Shown here piece after piece: positions 44,373-52,663 of a stretch of DNA of 64,000 nucleotides. Both the position numbers and the translations under genes were made by a program. The stretch is from Lysinibacillus fusiformis (lineage in GTDB: Bacteria; Bacillota; Bacilli; Bacillales_A; Planococcaceae), in the NCBI RefSeq assembly GCF_016925635.1, contig NZ_CP070490.1:3912001-3976000 (forward strand), written 5' to 3'. The first letter of the stretch is position 1. Each line of letters starts with the position of its first letter. Below the pieces are notes generated by a model that did not search any database, was not told where the DNA came from, and worked only from the letters and a program-made list of their open reading frames with translations.

Positions 44373-45897
44373 TTTCATTTTTTTACTGGGGATTATGTTC
44401 ACGGTAATTTGCTTTGTACTTAGTGGACAACCCAGTTACTTTTGGTTACTCACAGCTGCTCAACTGATTTTCGTCCCCACCATGGTCTCCGTGGTTGTGG
44501 ATGTTCAGAAAGCGGGCAAAGCCATCATTGTTGGGATGATGCTAGCTGTTACACTGCTGCATGGGTGGACGGATGGCTTATTGGCTAATGTGCTGGCAGG
44601 TATGTATTTACTGTATACCTTCTATATAGCCATACAAGGCGTGAAAAGGTTTTTACAGCGAGGATTTACGAATAGTGCAGAGTTTGCGATTGACATGGGG
44701 CTTTTCTATCTAGCTCTTGGTGGTTTGTGGTTTTTCGCCTATGTCGCCAACATTGATACTGGCTTTTCACCATTAATAACGTGGTTAACGGCCATTCACT
44801 TTCATTATTCCGCTTGTTTATTACCCATTTCAGTCGGACTTTTGGGTCGATTACATGATAGTAGCGGGTATCGTGTCATGGTGATGATTTTGCTGGCAGG
44901 ACCACTCCTTGTTGCGATGGGTATTGCCTTTTCCAGACTCATCGAAATCATCGCAGTTGCTCTTTATATCTTCGCTATCTATGGCTTGTTTTTCGTTGCA
45001 CTCAAAACAAAGCTTCCGTTTGGGCAGGGGCTATTGCTGAGGATTTCCTATGGAGCGCTCTGTCTGACGATTCTTGGATCTTGTCTGTATGTTTACAGTC
45101 GTGTCAGTGGCAACTTTTCCATTGGCATTCCACAAATGCTCCAATTCCATGGTGTAATCAATGGTGTTTTCTTTGGTGGGGTAGGGGTTATCGCATGGCT
45201 AATGGCTGTACCCCCAACAACACAGCGTCCGTTTGAGTTTCCTGTAAGCCAAATTCGCGGGAAGCTGCGTCATAAGAATATACCACACTCTGGCTTGGTC
45301 GATGCCTTACAGGATTTTGTCGATACAGCAAAGCTACCGCCTGTCATTCCGCATTTTTATGAGCATACGACGTCCTATCGTCTGTTGGCGACGGTGCAAT
45401 GGAAGACTTGGTTTCGACCTTTTGCCTTTTTGTATCAAGGATTGAGCCGTTTTCTCCAACAGCTCAATTTACCCTTTTCCAGTAAGCAAATCGAAATGAC
45501 GGGCAGCATTGTTCAGGTCGATTCTGTACAAGATAGCCGTCCGTCTCCACGTGCATGGATTCGGACAATGCATCAGCAAACCGTTTTTGTCGCCATTTAT
45601 TCGAAGCACACAAGCAACGAAACGACCTATATGAATATTGCCTTGCCACTCCCGTTTTCAACAATGGTTGGTATTTTGTATGCCTATGAAGAAAATGGTC
45701 AGCTACACCTAACAAGTCGCCACGATGGAGATGCAGGAATTTATTTGGCGATAGGAAAGAATGTGATGAGGCTACCTTTACAGGAGCATTTTCAAATTGC
45801 TGCAGTAGATGACAAGACATTGACAGCACGCCACCAGATGACGTTATGGGGTATTCCTTTTTTACAAATTGATTATCATATTGAAAGAAATGTGTAG
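44341..45897 (+). CDS. yndJ: YndJ-family membrane protein
   Basis: A 518-residue protein. Ten or so membrane helices fill residues 10-285. A soluble C-terminal domain of about 230 residues begins near PFEFPVSQIRGKLRHKN and contains a lipocalin/DUF4166-like half (RPSPRAWIRTMHQQTVFVAI). It is similar in layout to B. subtilis YndJ. The ATG lies inside the end of the previous gene (32-base overlap). Function of the operon unknown; membrane-lipid or ligand handling is suggested by the SRPBCC partner. Confidence 0.8.
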   Translation: MLENLRNNRSNFIFLLGIMFTVICFVLSGQPSYFWLLTAAQLIFVPTMVSVVVDVQKAGKAIIVGMMLAVTLLHGWTDGLLANVLAGMYLLYTFYIAIQGVKRFLQRGFTNSAEFAIDMGLFYLALGGLWFFAYVANIDTGFSPLITWLTAIHFHYSACLLPISVGLLGRLHDSSGYRVMVMILLAGPLLVAMGIAFSRLIEIIAVALYIFAIYGLFFVALKTKLPFGQGLLLRISYGALCLTILGSCLYVYSRVSGNFSIGIPQMLQFHGVINGVFFGGVGVIAWLMAVPPTTQRPFEFPVSQIRGKLRHKNIPHSGLVDALQDFVDTAKLPPVIPHFYEHTTSYRLLATVQWKTWFRPFAFLYQGLSRFLQQLNLPFSSKQIEMTGSIVQVDSVQDSRPSPRAWIRTMHQQTVFVAIYSKHTSNETTYMNIALPLPFSTMVGILYAYEENGQLHLTSRHDGDAGIYLAIGKNVMRLPLQEHFQIAAVDDKTLTARHQMTLWGIPFLQIDYHIERNV

Positions 45898-45964
45898 ATT
45901 GGCAGGAAATCCCTCATCCGAACGAGAAGGTCCTATATAGAGACAAATAACAAGGAGTGATGGC

Positions 45965-46399
45965 TTGCGTTTAACAAAAGGAATTTCTGGTTTCGATGCA
46001 GCGCATTTAATTGAGCAGGACATGCGCATGTTTCAGTCGATGGTGTACCATTTAGTGACAAGCGAACAACGAGCGAAAGTAAGGCAATTTATCGATAAAG
46101 CGCCCTTTATCTATATGCAGGCAGTGGTCGAAATTGATGGAGAGACACTGACGATTCTTCATCATCGTTTGATGCCGTACATCGCCTTTGCCAAGCAGGA
46201 GGAGAGTAGCTTTACCTTTTTATCCAAGCCGCTGCTGCACAAATATTTTCCTATGCGTAAATGCTTGGAAGCGGAGACTCTTGCCACATCACTAGCAAAG
46301 GATCAAGCATTGCATAGCCTATCTGCTACGGAATGGAAATACGTCTCTTATTTTAATAGCCAAACCATTGGCGACGTGATGTTCAATGGCTGGGATTAA
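45965..46399 (+). CDS. Protein of unknown function
   Basis: A 144-residue protein with a TTG start and AAGGAGTGATGG upstream, 67 bases after yndJ. It is soluble by composition (FDAAHLIEQDMRMFQSMVYH, APFIYMQAVVEIDGETLTIL) and has no motif I recognise. It may be a fourth member of the preceding operon. The next 160 bases hold no gene. Confidence 0.6.
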   Translation: MRLTKGISGFDAAHLIEQDMRMFQSMVYHLVTSEQRAKVRQFIDKAPFIYMQAVVEIDGETLTILHHRLMPYIAFAKQEESSFTFLSKPLLHKYFPMRKCLEAETLATSLAKDQALHSLSATEWKYVSYFNSQTIGDVMFNGWD

Positions 46400-46561
46400 G
46401 GATAGTACCAAAGACGCAAGATGAAAGATGCTATAAAAAACATTATATTGACCAAGTTATTTCTGGAAATATAGCAAAAATTCCTAAAACCGCTAATCGT
46501 CCTTGTTAAATGGTAGATTTTTAATGATGGAATAGATTAGGAAAATAAGGGGTTTTTGCAG

Positions 46562-48244
46562 ATGAAGTTCAAAACAATCAGTAGACGCATTGTTTTTTCC
46601 TTTAGCATTGTGATCGCAATTGTGATGGGGTACATTGTTTACAATTACTTTGCTATCAAGCAAAGCAATGATGCGACAGAACAAATTGTACAGCAAGAAT
46701 TACAACTATTAATCATCGATTACGAGCAGGCACAGTCTATTGATTTAAGGATAGCGGCAGCTAGAGGCTATGTGTTGTCTGGGAGAGAAAAGTATAAAGA
46801 GATATTTCAGGATAATGTTACAAAGGAAGTAAGCAACGAAGAAAAACGATCAGCATTATCTTCCTCGGGCGAATTCGGAAAATTTGCGGAGATGTCCAAG
46901 GAATGGAACCGTTATATTGAGCAGGAGGTATTTGCGGTATATGACGAAGGAAACACCGAACTGGCTACCCAAAACCTCACGAAAATGGATGACATAGCGA
47001 CGACCATTCGTGAAGGCTACGAAGGCTTAGCGGCGCAACGAAAGCTAGCCATTAATGAGGTAGGGACGGACATCATTGCCACTGGGGAGCAGAAACAGCG
47101 AATCGCCATTATCGTAGGTGTTGGGATTGTTCTTCTAGCAGTGATAATTGAGCTATTAAGTGCTCGTGGTATTTCAAGACCGATTGTGACGTTAACCAAG
47201 CGTATGCAGCAAATGACCAATGGCGATTTAAGTGAGCCGCCATTGAAGATTCAATCGAAGGACGAAGTGGGGCAACTGATGGAAGCGACCAATACGATGT
47301 CAGATATTTTAAATCGTCTATTAAAGCACATTCAAACAGTGTCCAACGATGTGGCGGCACATAGTGAGGAGCTTCTTCAGTCGACTTCAGAGGTCAAAAC
47401 AGGGACAGAGCAAATTGTTCATACCGTAACAGAAATGGCGAGTGGGACAGAACTACAGGCAGATCATGCATCAGATGTCGCTTCCTCCATGAATGATTTT
47501 GCTGGCAAAGTCACTACGGTTCATCACGGCAGTAAAGATGTTCAACAGTATTCGCAGGATGTGAAAGCTTTAACGCAAGAAGGTAGGAACTTAATGACCA
47601 CTTCCACAAAACAAATGGAAGCAATCCAGCATACGGTGAAGGATGCTGTGGAACAGGTAAATGGCCTAAGTAAGCAAACACAGGAGATTTCTAAGCTTGT
47701 AGCAGTCATTCAAACGATTGCAGCCCAAACAAATTTACTTGCATTGAACGCAGCGATTGAAGCGGCCAGAGCTGGCGAACAGGGGAAAGGCTTTGCTGTG
47801 GTGGCGGACGAGGTTCGGACTTTAGCCGAGCAGGTCGCCTTCTCCGTTGATGATATTACAGCGATTGTGAGAAAAATTCAGGATGATTCCCATGCAGTGA
47901 CCTCCTCGCTAGAGCAAGGCTATGGGGAAGTAGAAAAGGGCACCTCACAAATGGCAGCAACCAATTCAACATTCTATCGAATTGCGGATGCTATTGAGGC
48001 CATTGCCACAGGCGTTGACGGTATGTCAGTGGAGCTAGCAGAGGTTGTTCACAATACTGTCACGATTCATAAAGCAGTTGATGAAATAGCTGCTGTCTCC
48101 GAACAGTCAGCAGCAGGCATTCAGGAAACATCGGCTACCATTGAGCAGACCGCAAGCTCCATGGCGGAAATTAAACATAGTGCCGAGCATTTAGCAGAAA
48201 TGGCTGAACAACTAAACGCCCTGATTCGTCAATTTAAGCTCTAG
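46562..48244 (+). CDS. Methyl-accepting chemotaxis protein
   Basis: A 560-residue receptor: membrane helix at about 9-30, an external four-helix domain (about 30-180), a second helix [24 protein letters not shown] ([20 protein letters not shown]) and a long coiled-coil signalling domain. The CheA/CheW-binding tip reads [20 protein letters not shown] then [19 protein letters not shown]. Start at the ATG 46562 with AAGGGG upstream; the TTG at 46556 is closer to the site. Ligand not known. Single gene. Confidence 0.93.
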   Translation: MKFKTISRRIVFSFSIVIAIVMGYIVYNYFAIKQSNDATEQIVQQELQLLIIDYEQAQSIDLRIAAARGYVLSGREKYKEIFQDNVTKEVSNEEKRSALSSSGEFGKFAEMSKEWNRYIEQEVFAVYDEGNTELATQNLTKMDDIATTIREGYEGLAAQRKLAINEVGTDIIATGEQKQRIAIIVGVGIVLLAVIIELLSARGISRPIVTLTKRMQQMTNGDLSEPPLKIQSKDEVGQLMEATNTMSDILNRLLKHIQTVSNDVAAHSEELLQSTSEVKTGTEQIVHTVTEMASGTELQADHASDVASSMNDFAGKVTTVHHGSKDVQQYSQDVKALTQEGRNLMTTSTKQMEAIQHTVKDAVEQVNGLSKQTQEISKLVAVIQTIAAQTNLLALNAAIEAARAGEQGKGFAVVADEVRTLAEQVAFSVDDITAIVRKIQDDSHAVTSSLEQGYGEVEKGTSQMAATNSTFYRIADAIEAIATGVDGMSVELAEVVHNTVTIHKAVDEIAAVSEQSAAGIQETSATIEQTASSMAEIKHSAEHLAEMAEQLNALIRQFKL

Positions 48245-48315
48245 AAATTACCTGTAGATTTCAAACTTCCATCACATTTCATCTGTATACTAAGGCATTG
48301 GAAGGTGGAATCATT

Positions 48316-49275
48316 TTGAGAAAATATTTACTTTTATTATTGATGAGTACTTTATTCATGGCACCTGTTGCCTACGCCCATACGATGGATAAAAGCACAC
48401 TATTCACAGATGTCCCTGAAACAGATGCCAATATTCAGGACATTATGGTATTACACAGTATTGGGCTTCTTGGGTACAATGGCAAAGATATGGCCTTAAA
48501 CCCAACAGACAACCTCTCCCGCAAAGACTTTGCAGGCTGGGTAGGTGGCTTCTTTGGTCTTGAAGGAGCGACAGTGGATGAGCTAGCACAAGCAGCACAA
48601 AAAGAAGATTACGTGTCTTCCCTAGAGGGAGATATTACGTACAAGGAAATAAATACAGCACTTTTTCATCATAAACTAGAGCTAGCCAATCCTGACGCAA
48701 CCATGACGAAACAAGAGTACATTGCATTCTTAATAGAGCACCTTACATTTGATATGGGCGGACATACGCTTATGCAAATGGGCGGCTTTGCAGAAGGACC
48801 AACGGGTACGATTGAAGACGTGGTAACAGGTGACCAAACAGGGATCATCATTGACGGTAAAACATACATGCTGTCAGGACACCCTCGCATCTTTGCCGAT
48901 TCAACAGATGCCAAAAGCTGGGTAGGGCAACAGCTAGAACGCTCTATTTTCACAACAGCAGCAGATCACCACCATGGTCATGACGGTGGGCAAGAAGAAA
49001 GCCACGGCGACCATGCAGAAGGACACAGCGACAGCCACGAACACGAAGCATCCGCCACAGATGAAGCAACTCTACAATATGTGCAAATTAGCACTACACA
49101 AGTGGTGAAAGAAGATACCAAAGAAATGGAGTCTTCGAACGCCACACCAAGAGAAGAACAACAAGCAGCCGCATCTGATGACACAACATCCAACTCAAAC
49201 ACAGTATGGATGATCGCCATCCTTGCTGTACTAGCAGCTATTTTTGTTATTGTTTTTGTGAAACGCAAGAAATAA
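48316..49275 (+). CDS. Surface protein with SLH-like N-terminus, His-rich linker and C-terminal membrane anchor
   Basis: A 319-residue exported protein. The signal peptide KYLLLLLMSTLFMAPVAYA ends before HTMDK. The region FTDVPETDANIQDIMVLHSI, GLLGYNGKDMALNPTDNLSR resembles an S-layer homology (SLH) repeat. A His/Asp/Glu-rich linker (DHHHGHDGGQEESHGDHAEG and more) follows near 215-240 and could bind metal ions. A membrane helix (VWMIAILAVLAAIFVIVFV) and KRKK end the protein, so it is anchored at the C-terminus. The TTG at 48316 has GAAGGTGG 7 bases upstream. Metal role is inference. Confidence 0.75.
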   Translation: MRKYLLLLLMSTLFMAPVAYAHTMDKSTLFTDVPETDANIQDIMVLHSIGLLGYNGKDMALNPTDNLSRKDFAGWVGGFFGLEGATVDELAQAAQKEDYVSSLEGDITYKEINTALFHHKLELANPDATMTKQEYIAFLIEHLTFDMGGHTLMQMGGFAEGPTGTIEDVVTGDQTGIIIDGKTYMLSGHPRIFADSTDAKSWVGQQLERSIFTTAADHHHGHDGGQEESHGDHAEGHSDSHEHEASATDEATLQYVQISTTQVVKEDTKEMESSNATPREEQQAAASDDTTSNSNTVWMIAILAVLAAIFVIVFVKRKK

Positions 49276-49283
49276 TGTAAATT

Positions 49284-49331
49284 AAAAAAACCAGCAATGA
49301 CCGAGGAAATTCGGTTATTGTTGGTTTTTTT
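49284..49331 (+). terminator. Strong terminator before CRISPR array 1
   Basis: AAAAAAACCAGCAATGACCGA pairs with TCGGTTATTG and TTGGTTTTTTT around a 5-base loop. It separates the surface-protein gene from the array and may also end array 1 transcripts, which run the other way. Confidence 0.85.
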
Positions 49332-49366
49332 AACAGGAAATTTTATTTATACAATAAATTTTAAGG

Positions 49367-51022
49367 ATTTAAATTCTGCTTAGCTAATAAAAAATGTCGT
49401 CAGTTGGACAATATCTTCTTATCCTATTCTGATTTAAAACCCACTTAGTTAATGAAAAACATCATCAATAATCGACTTTAAAGCATCAATGTTTTCATTT
49501 AAATTCCACTTAGTTAATGAAAAACGGGTAACGTTTGGAAATCTCATCTTCTAATTTCTTATTTAAATTCCACTTAGTTAATGAAAAACAAAGTTATCAC
49601 TTGCTATTGAAAAAGCGTATTTGAGATTTAAATTCCACTTAGTTAATGAAAAACGTTACTGTCCACACATTGAACAAGTAAGCTTTGTTACATTTAAATT
49701 CCACTTAGTTAATGAAAAACAAACGACAAAATCCTGATTTGTGGAGGTATTACAGAATTTAAATTCCACTTAGTTAATGAAAAACTGCAACCATCAAGTT
49801 TCAGTAATTTGTGTATAATAAATTTAAATTCCACTTAGTTAATGAAAAACAGTATGGGCATTCGAACCACAGAAAATGATTGCTGGATTTAAATTCCACT
49901 TAGTTAATGAAAAACGTATCACCCAGCTTGCCAATTTCTTCGAGATATTCATTTAAATTCCACTTAGTTAATGAAAAACGTTAATATCTGTTGCAATAAC
50001 TTCACGATTTTTATCATTTAAAATCCACTTAGTTAATGAAAAACAGGCAGCTAGTAAATGAATATAAGAACACAAGATCAATTTAAATTCCACTTAGTTA
50101 ATGAAAAACCACGCGTGGTTCAATTGAATTTAGTTTCCGTAACCAGATTTAAAATCCACTTAGTTAATGAAAAACTCTAAGCTGTTTAGATATGAGTGGA
50201 TTTGGAAAAAATTTAAATTCCACTTAGTTAATGAAAAACAGCAGCCGGCATCTTATGGCTAATCTTAGACGAATTTATTTAAATTCCACTTAGTTAATGA
50301 AAAACAAACATGGAAAAAATACTTGATATTTTAGTAGCTATATTTAAATTCCACTTAGTTAATGAAAAACAAAGATGCTGAAGTTGTGGCAAGCTTTGCT
50401 GACATTATTTAAATTCCACTTAGTTAATGAAAAACCAATTTCAACAACAAAAGCTATCAAGGGAAGAGGAATTTAAATTCCACTTAGTTAATGAAAAACA
50501 TTAGCTAGCGCAGATATAGACAAGCTATATCTTTACATTTAAATTCCACTTAGTTAATGAAAAACTACTTTAGCCTGTGCATCTTTTATGGAATCCCATG
50601 AAAATTTAAATTCCACTTAGTTAATGAAAAACAAGTATAGTCCAGATAAGACCCTTAAAATTGCTCAATTTAAATTCCACTTAGTTAATGAAAAACAAGT
50701 AATGACCCAAATCCAACTGGTAGTCTTATCAAATTTAAATTCCACTTAGTTAATGAAAAACTGGAAGATTAGTTGAAGGATTGAATGTGTTTCATTATTT
50801 AAATTCCACTTAGTTAATGAAAAACTCATCCTCCAAATTGCCACCATTGGTATTATGTCACATTTAAATTCCACTTAGTTAATGAAAAACAGCTGAAGTA
50901 GCAAGCGCCGTTACAAAAGAGTTGCAATTTAAATTCCACTTAGTTAATGAAAAACTCAAACCCCTCTTTGCGTTTAAACAATTCCTCAAACAAATTTAAA
51001 TTCCACTTAGTTAATGAAAAAC
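49367..51022 (-). CRISPR. CRISPR array 1 (26 repeats, minus strand)
   Basis: Twenty-five near-perfect 29-base repeats plus one decayed repeat at 49367-49395. On the plus strand they begin ATTTAAATTCCACTTAG and end TTAATGAAAAAC. Read in the crRNA direction they begin GTTTTTCATTAAC and end GTGGAATTTAAAT. Spacers are about 36 bases. The decayed repeat at the left (distal) end and the leader at the right fix transcription as minus strand, right to left. Two repeats (50017 and 50145) share an ATTTAAAATCC variant. Array 2 has the same repeat except at crRNA positions 6 and 24. Confidence 0.97.
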
Positions 51023-51205
51023 CCACCTTAATCATAATCAAAAAACCCTTATTTTTCAACGCTTTATCGGGTTGTATGTTGCGATCAATATGATTCATTT
51101 GCAGTCAATCAGTAGTCCGGAAATTTCCCTTTGCCATCCAAGTGCCTTGAAGCTAGGTATGATAAGCTTTGAAGGGATTTAATGTTGTAAAATGATTCAC
51201 TGCAA
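51023..51205 (-). promoter_or_regulatory. Leader of CRISPR array 1
   Basis: These 183 bases, read on the minus strand, match the leader of array 2 (60158-60339) along nearly their whole length: TTGCAGTGAATCATTTTACA, ATTAAATCCCTT, GCTTATCATA, GACTGCAAAT, GCGTTGAAAAATAAGGGTTT and AAGGTGG directly before the first repeat are shared. The conservation marks the promoter and spacer-integration site. Confidence 0.9.
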
Positions 51206-51520
51206 TTTTATATAAAGAGGGGAGAATCCGTTCCATTCAAGTAATAGTTCATGACGAGCACATGCTCATAGGGAGTTTTGTATCTACGTTAAATATTTTC
51301 ATGCTTTATAAATTTGCCTTACTCGTGTTACCTCCCCATCATGAGCAATCGTCGTATACTTAGTGCTTTAACACCTTCAATGTGAATTTCATATTTGGGG
51401 AGGCATATAGGCTCTTGGTTGCTACTAGTTACTGTGAGTTTTTTGATTAGATGTAGTTGAAGAGGGTAAAGGAAGTTAAATGAAGTTTAGTTAGAATCAC
51501 TAATCGTAATCAGCTAAGTA
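51206..51520. other. Spacer DNA between leader 1 and the mini-array
   Basis: No gene is visible. At 51223-51258 the sequence GAATCCGTTCCATTCAAG resembles GAATCAATCGCATTCAAG at 60094-60111, so part of the flank of both leaders is shared in direct orientation. The remainder shows nothing I can name. Confidence 0.4.
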
Positions 51521-51556
51521 AAAAACCTACTCGAATTCGTCTCAAGTAGGCTCTTT
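51521..51556 (-). terminator. Terminator downstream of the mini-array
   Basis: On the minus strand CCTACTTGA pairs with TCGAGTAGG (one G-U pair), followed by TTTTTT. It lies about 40 bases beyond the second degenerate repeat and would end a transcript of roughly 170 bases coming from the mini-array. Confidence 0.65.
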
Positions 51557-51593
51557 TGCTGTTTTTTTTAAAAGGAAGTACACAGTTGAAATA

Positions 51594-51692
51594 AGTAAAA
51601 TTCCACATAGTTAATAAAAATGAGATAGTTTTCTAAAAAATTAAACCTTATTTAAAAATATATATTTAAATTCCACTTAGTTAAACAAGATT
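51594..51692 (-). ncRNA. Degenerate two-repeat mini-array, candidate cas-regulating RNA (CreR-like)
   Basis: Repeat a (51664-51692) matches the array 1 repeat perfectly over 21 bases that include the 5' crRNA handle and diverges in the last 8. Repeat b (51594-51622) has 6 mismatches. Between them is a 41-base pseudo-spacer (51663-51623, minus strand) beginning ATATATTTTTAAATAAGG. A possible -10 (TAAGAT, 51703-51698) precedes it and a terminator (51556-51521) follows, so it could be its own unit. The pseudo-spacer matches the cas promoter (51760 onward). The layout is that of CRISPR-resembling RNAs that guide Cascade to the cas promoter without cleavage. A plain array relic is the alternative. 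Confidence 0.6.
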
Positions 51693-51756
51693 TTTCTATC
51701 TTATCAAGAAAAGCTAAGAAAATAAATGAGAATAAAATCCCAAAGTAAATTATTAT

Positions 51757-51827
51757 CCTATATAATTTTAATAATAATTTAATTTTTAGAAAATATTGAC
51801 TAAATATAAAAGATAAATTACTATAAA
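51757..51827 (+). promoter_or_regulatory. cas operon promoter with PAM-flanked pseudo-protospacer
   Basis: CCT at 51757-51759 precedes ATATAATTTTAATAATAA and TTTAATTTTTAGAAAA, which match the mini-array pseudo-spacer at positions 1-5, 7-12, 15 and 19-28 (22 of the first 28). The likely promoter is TTGACT (51796-51801), 17 bases, TACTAT (51819-51824). Cascade bound from 51760 for 36-40 bases would reach and cover the -35 box. CCT is a usual type I-B PAM in Clostridium-like systems, but the PAM here has not been established. Confidence 0.55.
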
Positions 51828-51913
51828 TGTAAATTAAATCCCAAATATATCCTTACTAAATTAACTTTACTATATCTGGGAGTAGTCTATGAAATAAAAG
51901 GAGGTGAAGCCAA

Positions 51914-52651
51914 ATGAGGTTGCAGATTACTATGGAAGCGGAGAAAATACCTAAGCACTATCACTTTTTAGCTGGGAGTATAGTTAAAGCTGGACTATCT
52001 TCGTTCAATCAAGAATTAAAGGAAAGTTTGTATAGCTTTGAGGAACATCATGCTAACAAGGCGATGCGTCCTTTTACAGGAGCGATTTATTTAAATGGTT
52101 ATACGCTAGAAGGTGATGAATTTATCATCCATCAAGACATTCGCATGACCATTTCTTCATCTGATATAAATTTTATGATAACTCTGTATAATGGCTTACT
52201 TGAGCATCAGCAAATGCAATATAAGTCATACACCCTACACATTAAGCATGTTAAATTTTTATCTGAAAAATTACCTACAAAATCTCAAGCTCTATTTAAA
52301 ACAAACAGCACCATCATTATTAAAGATAAAAACAATCAATATTTAAATATTGATGATCCTAATTATGAGAAGGAATTGAATTATGCGGCGAATGAATGCC
52401 TAAAATCTGTTGTTGGGCGAACATTACATCAGCCACTTGTTTTTACACCAGTCATGATGCATAAAAAAGTTGTGCAGTTAAAGCATGACAAGTTTAAAAA
52501 TTTAAATGAAAAAGGAATTCTTTATTTGAATGGTTTTGAGGGAAGCTTTGTACTAGGAGGACATCCAGAAGATTTAGCTTTATTAACGCAGACGGGTATT
52601 GGTTTTAGAAGATCACAAATGCTAGGCTGCATTGAAATGGTGAATGAATAG
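51914..52651 (+). CDS. cas6: CRISPR endoribonuclease Cas6
   Basis: Cas6 (245 residues) cuts the repeat transcript to give crRNAs with an 8-base 5' handle. It has the two-ferredoxin-fold pattern: KIPKHYHFLAGSIVKAGLS holds the likely catalytic His region, and the C-terminal glycine-rich loop is TGIGFRRSQMLGCIEMV. The ATG has AAAGGAGGTGAAG upstream. First gene of the cas operon, read from the promoter near 51796. It must process both arrays despite their two repeat differences. Confidence 0.93.
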   Translation: MRLQITMEAEKIPKHYHFLAGSIVKAGLSSFNQELKESLYSFEEHHANKAMRPFTGAIYLNGYTLEGDEFIIHQDIRMTISSSDINFMITLYNGLLEHQQMQYKSYTLHIKHVKFLSEKLPTKSQALFKTNSTIIIKDKNNQYLNIDDPNYEKELNYAANECLKSVVGRTLHQPLVFTPVMMHKKVVQLKHDKFKNLNEKGILYLNGFEGSFVLGGHPEDLALLTQTGIGFRRSQMLGCIEMVNE

Positions 52652-52663
52652 GAGGTGAAGTGA

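Noticed and set aside
51594..51692. Mini-array as only the decayed end of array 1
   Set aside because: It lies on the leader side, beyond the leader and a terminator, whereas decayed ends belong at the leader-distal side; its pseudo-spacer also matches the cas promoter. A relic is still possible, so confidence is kept moderate.
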